64,000 nt of DNA from DATBLE01 sp038248655. GTDB taxonomy: Bacteria; Actinomycetota; Thermoleophilia; Gaiellales; Gaiellaceae. A program made the translations under genes and the position numbers. The first letter of the stretch is position 1. Every line of letters begins with the position of its first letter. The DNA is taken from positions 1-64,000 of the forward strand of contig JBBRXG010000001.1 in assembly GCA_038248655.1 (NCBI GenBank), given 5' to 3'. Shown here in pieces: positions 7,163 through 14,641 of this stretch. The notes beneath the pieces were generated by a model. It was not told the origin of the DNA and did no database searches. It saw only the letters and a program-made list of their open reading frames with translations.

Positions 7163-8125
7163 ATGGCTCTCGCAGCCATGCTCATCTCGGTCGTGGCGCT
7201 CTCGACGGGCCCGGCGCCCGGAGCGCTGGTGTGGACCGGCTCGCCGTCGGGCCTCTCCGCGCGGACGGTGCGCGCTGCGACCAGCCCGGTGCTTTCGCCC
7301 GACGGGCGGGTCGTCGCCTACGCACTGGGCGGCCGGCTACGCGTCGAGCTGGCAGGCGGGGGCTCGGCGAGGACGCTGACACAGATCCCGGCGTACGAGC
7401 CGTCGCTCTGCTTCTCGCCCGACGGCTACCGGATCGCGTTCGCAGCCGAGAACTCCCTCGTGCTCGTCCCGGTCGTCGGCCGCGGGCCGGTGAGGAAGAT
7501 CGCGCTGCCGACCTCGTGGGCGGGATCGTCGCTCGCTGCGCTCGCCTGGTCGGGCGACGGCGAGCACATCGCCTTTTCGCGCACGTCGGGCGACGGGAAG
7601 GCCGGCACGCTGAAGAACGAGCTCGACGTCGTCGACCTCCGGGACGGTGCGGCCCGCACGATCTACCGCAACCCCGATCCGTACGGAGCGAGCGCGAACC
7701 CCGTCTTCTCGCCGGACTCGACCCGGATCGCCGTCACGACGCCGGCCGGACTCGCCACGCTGCCGACCGCGCTCGGCTCACGGGTCACCCTGACGAAGCC
7801 GGCGAACGGCGTCCTCGACACGAACCCGATCTGGTCGCCGGACGGGACGACGATCGCCTTCCAGCGCCGGCCCCTCCGCGGCGTCTCCGACATCTACACC
7901 GTGCCCGCCGGCGGCCGCGGCCTGCGCCGCCTGACGACCACGCCGATCCCGCCCCTCGGGACGCCGCGTCTTGGCTCGAAGCCGCTCGCGTGGTCGCCCG
8001 ATTCGGAGCAGCTGCTCGCCTTCCGTCACGACCGGTTCGCGATCGTCGACGTCGCCTCGCGCGCGAGCCGCGACCTGAAGCGGGTCGGCATCCAGTACGC
8101 GGTGCTCGGCGCCACCTGGCGATGA
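7163..8125 (+). CDS. exported TolB-like WD40/PD40 beta-propeller protein
   Basis: A 320-residue protein with a hydrophobic N terminus (MALAAMLISVVALSTG, probable signal) followed by repeated PD40-type blades: SPVLSPDGRVVAYAL, SLCFSPDGYRIAFA, ALAWSGDGEHIAFS, NPVFSPDSTRIAVT, NPIWSPDGTTIAFQ, and PLAWSPDSEQLLAF. Such propellers are periplasmic or extracellular binding scaffolds; a partner is not identifiable. It follows the putative hydrolase at 6273 and is followed by a 25-codon frame and mutY with overlapping stop/start codons. Confidence 0.75.
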   Translation: MALAAMLISVVALSTGPAPGALVWTGSPSGLSARTVRAATSPVLSPDGRVVAYALGGRLRVELAGGGSARTLTQIPAYEPSLCFSPDGYRIAFAAENSLVLVPVVGRGPVRKIALPTSWAGSSLAALAWSGDGEHIAFSRTSGDGKAGTLKNELDVVDLRDGAARTIYRNPDPYGASANPVFSPDSTRIAVTTPAGLATLPTALGSRVTLTKPANGVLDTNPIWSPDGTTIAFQRRPLRGVSDIYTVPAGGRGLRRLTTTPIPPLGTPRLGSKPLAWSPDSEQLLAFRHDRFAIVDVASRASRDLKRVGIQYAVLGATWR

Positions 8126-8199
8126 GCCTCCTCGCCGAGCTCGCGATGTCGCTCGAAGGCCTGGAGCTCGCGACCCACATCCGCTACCGCGTCACGTAG
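8122..8199 (+). CDS. possible 25-codon coupling ORF between propeller gene and mutY
   Basis: ATG at 8122 overlaps the TGA of the propeller gene, and its TAG (8197-8199) overlaps the GTG of mutY. The 25-residue product (MSLLAELAMSLEGLELATHI, then RYRVT) matches nothing I know. Its only support is the double overlap, so it may simply be the spacer. Confidence 0.2.
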   Translation: MSLLAELAMSLEGLELATHIRYRVT

Positions 8200-8912
8200 T
8201 GCAGGATCGACTCCTCGCGTGGTTCGGGACGAACGGACGCGACCTCCCCTGGCGTGGCGAGCGCGATCCGTACGCGATCCTCGTCTCGGAGGTGATGCTC
8301 CAGCAGACGCAGGTCTCGCGCGTCGTGCGGCCCTACCTCGACTGGCTCGAGCGCTGGCCGACGGCGGGCGAGCTTGCGGCTGCGTCGCGGGCCGACGTGA
8401 TCCGCGCCTGGCAGGGGCTCGGGTACAACCGGCGGGCAGTCGCGCTGCACCGCACCGCGCAGGTCGTCGCCGAGCACGGCTGGCCGGACGACCTGACCGA
8501 GCTGCCCGGGGTCGGCCCGTATACGGCGGCGGCGATCGGGAACTTCGCATTCGGCCGCGACGTACTGCCGGTCGACGTGAACGTCGCGCGGGTTCTGGAG
8601 CGGACCGGAGCCGCGTTCGACCCGGAGGCCGCGCAGGCGCTGTTCGACCTCGGCGCGACCGTGTGCCTGGCACGCGTGCCGAGGTGCGGCGAGTGCCCGT
8701 TACGTGGCGACTGCCCCTCCGCCGGGATGCGCTTCGAGCCGGCGCGCAAGCAGGGTCCGTTCGAGGGCTCCTTCCGACAGCGGCGCTCGCGCGTGTTGCG
8801 CCTCGCCGCCGCCGAGCCGCAGCCGGCCGGCATCGATCCAGAGGCGGTCGCCTCGCTCGCCGCAGACGGCCTACTCGTCGTCGAGGGCGAGCGGGCTAGG
8901 CTACCCGCGTGA
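8199..8912 (+). CDS. mutY: A/G-specific adenine DNA glycosylase, short form
   Basis: A 237-residue HhH-GPD base-excision-repair glycosylase removing adenine mispaired with 8-oxoguanine. Evidence: LPWRGERDPYAILVSEVMLQ with the catalytic Glu in SEVMLQQTQ, the helix-hairpin-helix LPGVGPYTAAAI, the catalytic Asp in VDVNVARV, and a 4Fe-4S loop with the exact C-x6-C-x2-C-x5-C spacing (CLARVPRC, GEC, PLRGDC). The C-terminal NUDIX-like domain that recognises 8-oxoG in full-length MutY (about 350 aa) is missing; only about 50 residues follow the cluster. Confidence 0.9.
   Translation: MQDRLLAWFGTNGRDLPWRGERDPYAILVSEVMLQQTQVSRVVRPYLDWLERWPTAGELAAASRADVIRAWQGLGYNRRAVALHRTAQVVAEHGWPDDLTELPGVGPYTAAAIGNFAFGRDVLPVDVNVARVLERTGAAFDPEAAQALFDLGATVCLARVPRCGECPLRGDCPSAGMRFEPARKQGPFEGSFRQRRSRVLRLAAAEPQPAGIDPEAVASLAADGLLVVEGERARLPA
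8897..8902 (+). promoter_or_regulatory. -10 box for leaderless transcription of the AhpD-like pair
   Basis: TAGGCT, a common actinobacterial -10 hexamer, lies inside the end of mutY with 6 nt before the GTG at 8909, placing the predicted start point at or next to the start codon. The same geometry recurs before radA, clpC and the epimerase at 44742. Confidence 0.4.
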
Positions 8913-9157
8913 CCACCCGTTACGACGAGCTGATCGCCAGACTGCGGGATGCCGCCCGGCCCGATCGGGTTGCGCCCGCCGGCTTCGGCGACTATCTCGC
9001 GAAGGTCCGGCGCCGCGCGTACACGGTCACCGACGCCGACGTCGAGGCGCTGAATGGCGCGGGGCACTCCGAGGACGAGATCTTCGAGCAGACGGTCTCG
9101 GCGGCGGTGGCCGCCGGCCTCGAGCGGCTCGACGCCGGGCTGAGGACGCTCGGGTGA
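8909..9157 (+). CDS. small AhpD/CMD-like protein lacking catalytic cysteines (82 aa)
   Basis: An 82-residue helical protein. The segment VTDADVEALNGAGHSEDEIF followed by EQTVSAAVAAGLERLDAGL resembles the helix that follows the active site in AhpD/carboxymuconolactone decarboxylase-like proteins (compare VRAAGVSDGAIVDAIHVASL in the next gene). No Cys is present, so it cannot itself be a CxxC peroxidase. GTG overlaps the mutY stop, and its own stop overlaps the next GTG (GTGA), implying it is made with the AhpD-like protein and may form part of a complex with it. Confidence 0.65.
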   Translation: MTTRYDELIARLRDAARPDRVAPAGFGDYLAKVRRRAYTVTDADVEALNGAGHSEDEIFEQTVSAAVAAGLERLDAGLRTLG

Positions 9158-9747
9158 GGCTGGGGGTCGTCGATTCCGGGCATGCGCCCGCCGAGGCCGC
9201 TGTGCTCGAGCAGATCCGCGGTGCTCGCGGGGTCGAGCCGGTCGGCGTGCTGAAGACCCTCTACTATCGGCCGGAGCTCTTCGGACGTCCGTTCTCGGAC
9301 GCCCTCGACCGGGCGATGCGCGGGCCGTCGGACTGGTCGGACGGCGAGCGAGAACTCTTCGCAGCGTTCGTCTCCTCGCTCAACCAGTGCCCCTTCTGAA
9401 CGCGGGCCCACGGCGCGGTCGCGTCGTTCGCTCTCGGTGACGACGTCTGGCGCGCGGTCGAGGCCGACTGGCGCACGGCTCCCGTCGACGAGCGGCTGCG
9501 CGCAGCGCTCGGCTTCATCGAGAAGCTCACGCTGCGGCCGAAGGAGCTGGGCCGGGCGGACGCCGACGAGGTGCGCGCCGCCGGCGTTTCCGACGGAGCG
9601 ATCGTGGACGCGATCCACGTCGCCTCGCTCTTCAACATCATCGTCCGCCTGGCCGATTCCCTCGGCTGGGACGTGCCCGAATGGGACAGCTGTCTCGCGC
9701 GCGCCGACTCGATGCTCGCGAACGGCTACTCGCTCGACGGGCCGTGA
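9154..9747 (+). CDS. AhpD-like alkylhydroperoxidase, candidate selenoprotein (in-frame TGA as Sec)
   Basis: Read through TGA at 9397-9399, this is a 197-residue protein of the AhpD/carboxymuconolactone decarboxylase family. The TGA falls at residue 82 in the motif C79-P-F-U82-T-R-A-H86, exactly the AhpD catalytic pattern CxxCxxxH with the second Cys as UGA. Frame and family similarity continue after it (FIEKLTLRPKELGRADADEV, then LFNIIVRLADSLGWDVP) to TGA at 9745. A hairpin starts right after the UGA (9400-9424). Reading it as Sec is inference; the alternative is a Cys-to-stop mutation in a decaying gene. Without readthrough, an 81-aa fragment lacking the resolving residue, the motif His and the C-terminal half would result. 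Confidence 0.7.
9400..9424 (+). promoter_or_regulatory. putative SECIS-like hairpin after the in-frame TGA
   Basis: ACGCG (9400-9404) pairs with CGCGT (9420-9424); after a bulged G, GCC (9406-9408) pairs with GGT (9417-9419), leaving an 8-nt apical loop CACGGCGC. Bacterial SECIS elements sit directly 3' of the UGA, as here, although the loop is closer to the UGA than in E. coli fdhF. GC-rich DNA forms such stems easily. Confidence 0.35.
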
Positions 9748-9751
9748 AACC

Positions 9752-9778
9752 AGGGACAGACCCCGGGGGTCTGTCCCT
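9752..9778. terminator. perfect 13-bp palindrome after the AhpD-like gene
   Basis: AGGGACAGACCCC is followed after one G by its exact reverse complement. It lies 5 nt beyond the stop codon of the putative selenoprotein gene, so it could terminate transcription in either direction, but no T-run follows. It may be a dispersed palindromic element. Confidence 0.5.
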
Positions 9779-9906
9779 GAGTCCTGGCGCTGGAGGCGAC
9801 CCGACGGCCGTGTCATCGACGACGAGCGGGACGGGACCGAGGATCCCGGCCGGAACCGCCAGGACGCGGTTCAGTCTCCGGGTCGATGCGGCTGACGGTG
9901 TTCCCG

Positions 9907-9956
9907 GTGTAATTCTCGTCGCGAACCGTATATAGTGCGAACTCGCAACATTACAC
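9907..9956. promoter_or_regulatory. candidate operator/promoter region of the MarR gene
   Basis: Two nested inverted repeats: GTGTAAT (9907-9913) with ATTACAC (9950-9956), and a tight palindrome TGCGA-AC-TCGCA (9936-9947). TATAGT at 9931-9936 could be a -10 box overlapping the inner palindrome. The region is clearly AT-richer than its surroundings. MarR proteins usually autoregulate through such palindromes, so an operator is plausible. Confidence 0.45.
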
Positions 9957-9972
9957 TACGACTTAGTAGCTT

Positions 9973-10458
9973 ATGAGCACACGCGGTCGCAATGTTCTCT
10001 TTCGGCTGTTCGTCCTCGGACAGCTCTCGAACGATCTGCTCGGCCGGGCGATGCGCGGACAGCGGCTGAACCCGAACGATTTCGCCGTGCAGAGCGCGAT
10101 CCGGGCGTTCCAGCCGATCACGCCTACGCGGCTCGCGGCGTTGCTCGGGATGGCCCCGACCACGCTGTCCTCCTACCTGAGCCGCTTGGAGGACCGTCGC
10201 CAGATCAGGCGTCGTCCGAACCCCGAGGACGGCCGCTCGACCCTGCTGGGGGTGACGAAGATCGGCGACCGGAACGTGGTCGCGGCATTTCCCGCGCTCC
10301 AGGGCTCGGTCGCCCGCGTCCACGAGCGGCTCGACTACGGGCCGAAGGAGCTCGACCTCGCGCTCGACCGGTTGGAGGACGCGCTCCGGGCGGTGCTCTC
10401 TAGGCCCGCCGAACGAGCGCCACGGCCTGCGCGGCGAGCCCCTCGCCGCGGCCGGTGA
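9973..10458 (+). CDS. MarR-family transcriptional regulator
   Basis: A 161-residue winged-helix regulator. The DNA-binding core is ITPTRLAALLGMAPTTLSSY (helix-turn-helix) followed by LSRLEDRRQIRRRPNPEDGR and STLLGVT, the beta-wing with the typical D-x-R motif seen in MarR proteins. Flanking helices would make the dimer interface. No cysteine suggests redox sensing through Cys is unlikely. The Arg/Pro-rich C terminus is probably disordered and its gene end overlaps ispF tail-to-tail by 59 nt. Target genes are unknown; neighbouring AhpD-like genes are a possible target, by proximity only. Confidence 0.85.
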   Translation: MSTRGRNVLFRLFVLGQLSNDLLGRAMRGQRLNPNDFAVQSAIRAFQPITPTRLAALLGMAPTTLSSYLSRLEDRRQIRRRPNPEDGRSTLLGVTKIGDRNVVAAFPALQGSVARVHERLDYGPKELDLALDRLEDALRAVLSRPAERAPRPARRAPRRGR

Positions 10459-10882
10459 ACCCGAGCCCGTCGGTCGTCGTCGCCCGCACGGCGACCCGAC
10501 CGGGCTCGACGGCGAGCGCGCCGGCGAGCGCGTCGCGCATCCGGTCGCGGAACGGCCCCAGTCGTGGCTCCTGCCCGATGAAGATGCAGTCGGCGTTGAC
10601 GAGCTCCCAGCCGGCCTCCCGGACGCGAGCGTACGCCTGCTCGAGGAGGACCAGCGACGAGACGCCGGGAGGCGTTCGGCCGTCCGAGGGGAAGAGCGAG
10701 CCGATGTCGCCGAGGTTCGCCGCCCCGAGGAGCGCGTCGATCAGCGCGTGTGCGATCACATCGCCGTCGGAGTGCCCGGCGAGACCGCGAGTGCTCTCCA
10801 CCCGGACGCCGCCGAGGACGAGCGGCACCCCTTCCTCGAGAGCGTGGGCGTCGACGCCGATCCCGACGCGGTAGTCGCTCAT
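10400..10882 (-). CDS. ispF: 2-C-methyl-D-erythritol 2,4-cyclodiphosphate synthase
   Basis: A 160-residue enzyme of the non-mevalonate isoprenoid pathway that cyclises CDP-methylerythritol 2-phosphate to MEcPP. The metal ligands are present: D and H in VGIGVDAHAL and H in LAGHSDGDVIAHALIDALLG. Also typical are DIGSLFPSDG and the C-terminal TTTDGLGFTGRGEGLAAQAV. The ATG at 10882 gives the standard family length; ispD lies nearby on the same strand, separated by the PHP gene and a 166-bp spacer. Confidence 0.95.
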   Translation of the reverse strand: MSDYRVGIGVDAHALEEGVPLVLGGVRVESTRGLAGHSDGDVIAHALIDALLGAANLGDIGSLFPSDGRTPPGVSSLVLLEQAYARVREAGWELVNADCIFIGQEPRLGPFRDRMRDALAGALAVEPGRVAVRATTTDGLGFTGRGEGLAAQAVALVRRA

Positions 10883-11048
10883 CTCCACCGGCGTTCGACG
10901 CGACGCCGAACCCGCTCCATAACCCCACCCGGGGAGGGGAAGAGGGATTTCCACCCGCCTCCCGCGGTCGATGCTATCGCGGAAACACGCACGTGGCCGT
11001 CACGCGGGTGCGGCGATTGTGCGCCGATTGCCGGGCGCGCCCGCGCGC

Positions 11049-11822
11049 TCACCCGAGCGGCTCCTGGCGTGCGCGGCGGTGCTCGAACACGGTCACGGTT
11101 TCATACCTTGCCGCGTGGGCGACCTCGAGCGCCCGATCGAAATCGCGCCCGACGTTCGCCGGTACGTGCGCGTCGGAGGCGAGCGTGACCGGAGGCCGAG
11201 ATGCGAGCAGCGCGGGGTCGGGGTAGAGCTCTCCGACGGGCTTGTGCAGGCCGGCCGTCGAGATCTCGAGGGCGACGCCGTCGAGCTCGGGGTAATCGAA
11301 ACGGGCGGGCCGCCGGCCGAAGATCTTCGCCAGATCCGGATGCGCGAGCACGTCGACATCGCCCGACGCGGCCAGCTCGGCCAGTGCCGAGAAGTACCGC
11401 TGCCACACTTCGTCGACGGTCGCGGTCACCCAGATCCCCGGCTCCTGGTCGATCGCGAGCCCGTCGATCCAGTGCACGGAGCCGAGCAAGTAGTCCCACG
11501 GGTACTGCTCGAGCGTCGCGGCGAGCTCACCTTGCCGCGGGCCGACGTAGTCGACCTCGAGCCCGAGCTTGACCGGGAAGCCCTGCCGCTTTGCCTCCAG
11601 GACGGCGCCGACGTAGCTGTCGAGATCGTGATGGCAGCGGTCGAGCTGGTACGGCAGCGACCAGAAAGCCCGCGTCTGCCGAAAGTAGTAGACGTGCTCG
11701 CTGAAGCCGATCTCGTCCACGCCGCGCGCGGCGGCCGTCTCGACGAACCGCTCGACGCCCGCGACCGTGTGCTCGATCCGCTCGTCCGGATCGCGCAGGT
11801 GCATGTGATAGTCGACGATCAA
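11049..11822 (-). CDS. PHP-domain phosphoesterase (histidinol-phosphatase-like)
   Basis: A 257-residue PHP-fold metallo-phosphoesterase similar to HisK/HisJ-type histidinol-phosphatases. Metal ligands visible are the N-terminal DYHMHLRD, the SEH in IGFSEHVYYF, the E in LGLEVDYV, LLGSVHWIDG, DVLAHPDL and the final SDAHVP. It starts with TTG overlapping the ispD stop (TTGA), so the two are translationally coupled. No other histidine genes are present, so another sugar or nucleotide phosphate substrate is also possible. Confidence 0.8.
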   Translation of the reverse strand: MIVDYHMHLRDPDERIEHTVAGVERFVETAAARGVDEIGFSEHVYYFRQTRAFWSLPYQLDRCHHDLDSYVGAVLEAKRQGFPVKLGLEVDYVGPRQGELAATLEQYPWDYLLGSVHWIDGLAIDQEPGIWVTATVDEVWQRYFSALAELAASGDVDVLAHPDLAKIFGRRPARFDYPELDGVALEISTAGLHKPVGELYPDPALLASRPPVTLASDAHVPANVGRDFDRALEVAHAARYETVTVFEHRRARQEPLG

Positions 11823-12493
11823 TCCGGCTCACGGATCCAGGACTCGACGAGGGCGAGGTCTTCGGAAGTCGTCACCTTGAGCAGGCGCGGATCCACACGG
11901 ACCCACCACACCCGACCCCCTCGAGCCTCGACCAGCGACGAACAGTCCGTCGCCTCCGAGCTCTCCGCCAGAGCGCCCCGGAGCACCGAGGCGACGAACG
12001 CCTGCGGCGTCTGGACGGCGACCAGCTCCGAGCGCGGGAGCGTCTCGACGACCGCCCCGTCCAGCACGCGCTTGACGGTGTCCACGACGGGCAACCCCGG
12101 GACGACGCCGTCCCACCCGTCGCTCAGCGCGCCGAGCAGCCGCTCGACCACGTCGGCCGTGAGTAGCGGGCGCGCCGCATCGTGGACGAGGATCACGGCC
12201 GCGCCGTCGGCGACCTCCCCGACCCCGATCCGCACCGATTCGGCCCGCGTCTGGCCGCCGGCGACCGCGGCGACCACCTTTCCGCAACCGAGCTCCTCGG
12301 CAAGCAGGATCACGGGCTCCTCCCAGCCGGGCGGCGCAACGACGACGATCGACTCGATCCACGCGGAGGCCTCGAGCCGCTCCATGCTCTCGGCCACGAG
12401 CGGCCGTCCGCCGAGCGCCGCGAACGCTTTCGGCCGCTCGCCGTCGAGCCGCTCGCCGCGGCCTGCTGCGGCGAGCACGGCCCAGACGGACAC
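11819..12493 (-). CDS. ispD: 2-C-methyl-D-erythritol 4-phosphate cytidylyltransferase
   Basis: A 224-residue nucleotidyltransferase converting MEP and CTP to CDP-ME. Signature elements: N-terminal VLAAAGRGERL with K in RPKAFAALGG, the GGQTRAESVRIG motif, VHDAARPLLTADVV (metal-binding Asp), VVDTVKRV, and VQTPQAFVASVL. It ends with LKVTTSEDLALVESW, characteristic of IspD. Located between carD and the PHP gene; carD-ispD-ispF clustering is common in Gram-positive bacteria and supports the call. Confidence 0.96.
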   Translation of the reverse strand: MSVWAVLAAAGRGERLDGERPKAFAALGGRPLVAESMERLEASAWIESIVVVAPPGWEEPVILLAEELGCGKVVAAVAGGQTRAESVRIGVGEVADGAAVILVHDAARPLLTADVVERLLGALSDGWDGVVPGLPVVDTVKRVLDGAVVETLPRSELVAVQTPQAFVASVLRGALAESSEATDCSSLVEARGGRVWWVRVDPRLLKVTTSEDLALVESWIREPD

Positions 12494-12511
12494 GGTCGGG
12501 TCGGGCGCGCC

Positions 12512-13039
12512 CTAGGCGCTCGCGCCCGCGGCGACCTTCGTCTTCTTCTTGCTGCCTGCGACGGTGGACAGGACGTCGTCCAGCCAGACCCCGGCCTCGT
12601 CCTCGTCCATCGCCTTCGCGTACATCAGCTCGCTGGCGAGGATCTTCTTCGCCTTGACGAACATCTGCTTCTCACCGGTCGAGAGCCCCTTCTCGTGGTC
12701 GCGCAGGGAGAGGTTCCGGACGACCTCCGCGAGCTCGAAGATGTCACCGGTCTTCATCTTGTCGCGGTTGTGCTTGAACCGGCGGTTCCAGTTCTTCGGC
12801 ATCGTCGTGCCGGAGCCCTGAAGCGCCTTCAGCACCTTCTCGACCATGACCTCGTCGATCACGCGGCGCAGGCCGACCGCCTCCGCGTTCTCGCACGGGA
12901 CGTTCACGGTCATGTCGTTGTGCAGGATCTTGATCGTGAGGTATTCGCGCTTCTGGCCGAGCACCTCGCGCTGTTCCTTCTTCACGACGGTGCCGGCCCC
13001 GTGGTGTGGATACACCACCTTGTCGCCAACCTTGAACAA
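12512..13039 (-). CDS. carD: CarD/CdnL-family RNA polymerase-binding transcription factor
   Basis: A 175-residue CarD protein that binds the RNA polymerase beta subunit and stabilises open complexes at rRNA and other promoters. The N-terminal Tudor-like RNAP-interaction domain is FKVGDKVVYPHHGAGTVVKK; the helical DNA-binding domain contains NWNRRFKHNRDKMKTGD and the later TGEKQMFVKAKKILASEL. The TTG start at 13039 is chosen because AGGGGAG precedes it at a good distance and the protein then begins at the conserved LFKVGD. The lysine-rich tail (GSKKKTKVAAG) is variable. Confidence 0.93.
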   Translation of the reverse strand: MFKVGDKVVYPHHGAGTVVKKEQREVLGQKREYLTIKILHNDMTVNVPCENAEAVGLRRVIDEVMVEKVLKALQGSGTTMPKNWNRRFKHNRDKMKTGDIFELAEVVRNLSLRDHEKGLSTGEKQMFVKAKKILASELMYAKAMDEDEAGVWLDDVLSTVAGSKKKTKVAAGASA

Positions 13040-13111
13040 CCCACTCCCCTTTCGAAGGTCCGTAGTCGCCAAGACGCCGGCGGTGGAAACGGCCGCCGGC
13101 GGACTGGAGAA

Positions 13112-13117
13112 AGTATA
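13112..13117 (-). promoter_or_regulatory. carD -10 promoter element
   Basis: TATACT, a near-consensus -10 hexamer on the minus strand, about 72 nt before the carD start. No convincing -35 is seen. The transcript would carry a leader with an AGGGGAG ribosome-binding site, unlike the leaderless genes nearby. Confidence 0.5.
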
Positions 13118-13147
13118 GCGGAAACCGCCAAAAAACGGGTAAGTTTC

Positions 13148-13183
13148 CAGGGCTTTTAACCTCACGCTTACAGAAAAGCCCTG
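13148..13183 (-). terminator. radA terminator hairpin
   Basis: CAGGGCTTTT and AAAAGCCCTG form a perfect 10-bp stem around a 16-nt loop, just beyond the radA stop and before the carD promoter. A TTTTTT run follows on the minus strand about 12 nt further. It probably separates radA from carD transcription. Confidence 0.6.
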
Positions 13184-13194
13184 CTCAGACGAGC

Positions 13195-14544
13195 CTAGTC
13201 GATTGACGGCCCGTCCGGGACGAGGGCCCTGCCGACCGCCGCTCGAACCGTTTCCGCCTCGATCACGGCGACCGTCGGCCGCTCGGGCGTCCCCTTCGGC
13301 GCGAGCACCTCACGGAAGCCGAGCTTGGCGCATTCCTCGAGCCGCCGCTCGGCCTGCGTCGCGGCCCGCAGCCGCCCCGTCAGCCCGAGCTCGCCGAAAA
13401 CGGCGAGACCATCCTTCACGGCCACGCCCCTGGCGGCCGAGGCGATCGCGAGCGCAACCGCGAGGTCCGCCCCCGGCTCGTCGATGCGCACGCCGCCCGC
13501 GACGTTGACGAACACGTCGGCCGACCCGAGCCCGACCCGCGCGTGTCGGCCGAGAACGGCGACGATCATCGCCAACCGCCTCGGATCGACTCCGGTCGCG
13601 ACCCGGCGGGGCATCGCCAGGTCGGTCGGCGCCACGAGCGCCTGGATCTCGAGCAGGATCGGCCTCGTTCCCTCGAGCGTGCAGGCGACGGCCGCGCCCA
13701 CCTCGCCCGGTTCGCTGCGGCCGAAGAGCTCGGAAGGGTCGGGAACGCCGACGAGCCCGGTGCCGGTCATCTCGAATACGCCGAGCTCGTTCGTCGAGCC
13801 GAAACGGTTCTTCGCCGCGCGGAGAATGCGGTGCGCCCGGTAGCGGTCGCCCTCGAACTGCAGCACGCAGTCGACGAGATGCTCGAGCACGCGTGGGCCG
13901 GCGACGGCGCCGTCCTTCGTGACGTGGCCGACGAGGAAGACCGCGACGCCGTTCTCCTTCGCGACTCGAAGCAGCCTCGACGCCGCCTCGCGCACCTGGG
14001 CGACCGAGCCGGGCGCGGACCCGAGCTCCGCCGCGTAGAGAGTCTGCACCGAGTCGATCACGCAGACCTCCGGGCGCTCTCGCGCGAGCGTCGCGCAGAC
14101 CGTCTCGAGCTCGGTCTCGGCGAGGATCTCCACCGCCTCCGCGCCGCCCAGCCGGGCAGCGCGCAGCTTCACCTGTGCGACCGACTCCTCGCCGGTGACG
14201 AGCAGCGCGCGGCGGTCGCGCGAGATCGCCGCCAGCGCAGACAGGAGCAGGGTCGACTTGCCCACGCCCGGCTCGCCCCCGACGAGCACCAGCGACGCGG
14301 GAACCAGCCCGCCGCCGAGCACCCGGTCGAGCTCCGGCACCCCCGTCGGGATGCGCTCTGCCTCTTCGACGTCGACGTCGACGAGCCTGAGCGGCGGCCG
14401 CGTCGCGGGGGCCGCGGTCGGCCCGGCCACGGGCTCCTCGACCAGCGTGCCGAACTCGCCGCAGCCCGGGCAGCGGCCGAACCAGCGCCCGGACGAGTAG
14501 CCGCAGCCCGAGCAAGCGAACAGGGTGGGCGCCACCTTGGCCAC
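13195..14544 (-). CDS. radA: DNA repair protein RadA
   Basis: About 449 residues. RadA/Sms is a RecA-like branch-migration ATPase of recombinational repair. An N-terminal zinc finger (FACSGCGYSSGRWFGRCPGC), Walker A GEPGVGKST, the RadA-specific KNRFGSTNE, and a C-terminal Lon-protease-like domain (VNVAGGVRIDEPGADLAVAL) are all present. The GTG at 14544 is chosen because translation begins at the family-typical VAKVAPTLFACSGCGY and a TAGACT -10 box sits 7 nt upstream. A mutated copy of its 5' third lies at 40474-40894. Confidence 0.95.
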   Translation of the reverse strand: MAKVAPTLFACSGCGYSSGRWFGRCPGCGEFGTLVEEPVAGPTAAPATRPPLRLVDVDVEEAERIPTGVPELDRVLGGGLVPASLVLVGGEPGVGKSTLLLSALAAISRDRRALLVTGEESVAQVKLRAARLGGAEAVEILAETELETVCATLARERPEVCVIDSVQTLYAAELGSAPGSVAQVREAASRLLRVAKENGVAVFLVGHVTKDGAVAGPRVLEHLVDCVLQFEGDRYRAHRILRAAKNRFGSTNELGVFEMTGTGLVGVPDPSELFGRSEPGEVGAAVACTLEGTRPILLEIQALVAPTDLAMPRRVATGVDPRRLAMIVAVLGRHARVGLGSADVFVNVAGGVRIDEPGADLAVALAIASAARGVAVKDGLAVFGELGLTGRLRAATQAERRLEECAKLGFREVLAPKGTPERPTVAVIEAETVRAAVGRALVPDGPSID

Positions 14545-14551
14545 TGACGCC

Positions 14552-14557
14552 AGTCTA
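14552..14557 (-). promoter_or_regulatory. radA -10 element (leaderless geometry)
   Basis: TAGACT on the minus strand, 7 nt before the radA GTG. The pseudogene copy retains the equivalent TAGGAT at 40902-40907 with the same 7-nt spacing, which supports the element being functional. Confidence 0.45.
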
Positions 14558-14641
14558 CGGAGGGGACCCGACACGACTCCGTTCCGGCTTCGCAACGATT
14601 CGGGCGGCAACTCGACCGTCCGCGCTCGTCAACTTCGCCCT

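Noticed and set aside
7231..8199. 322-codon plus-strand frame
   Set aside because: Alternate frame of the beta-propeller gene; extreme Arg content and no motif.
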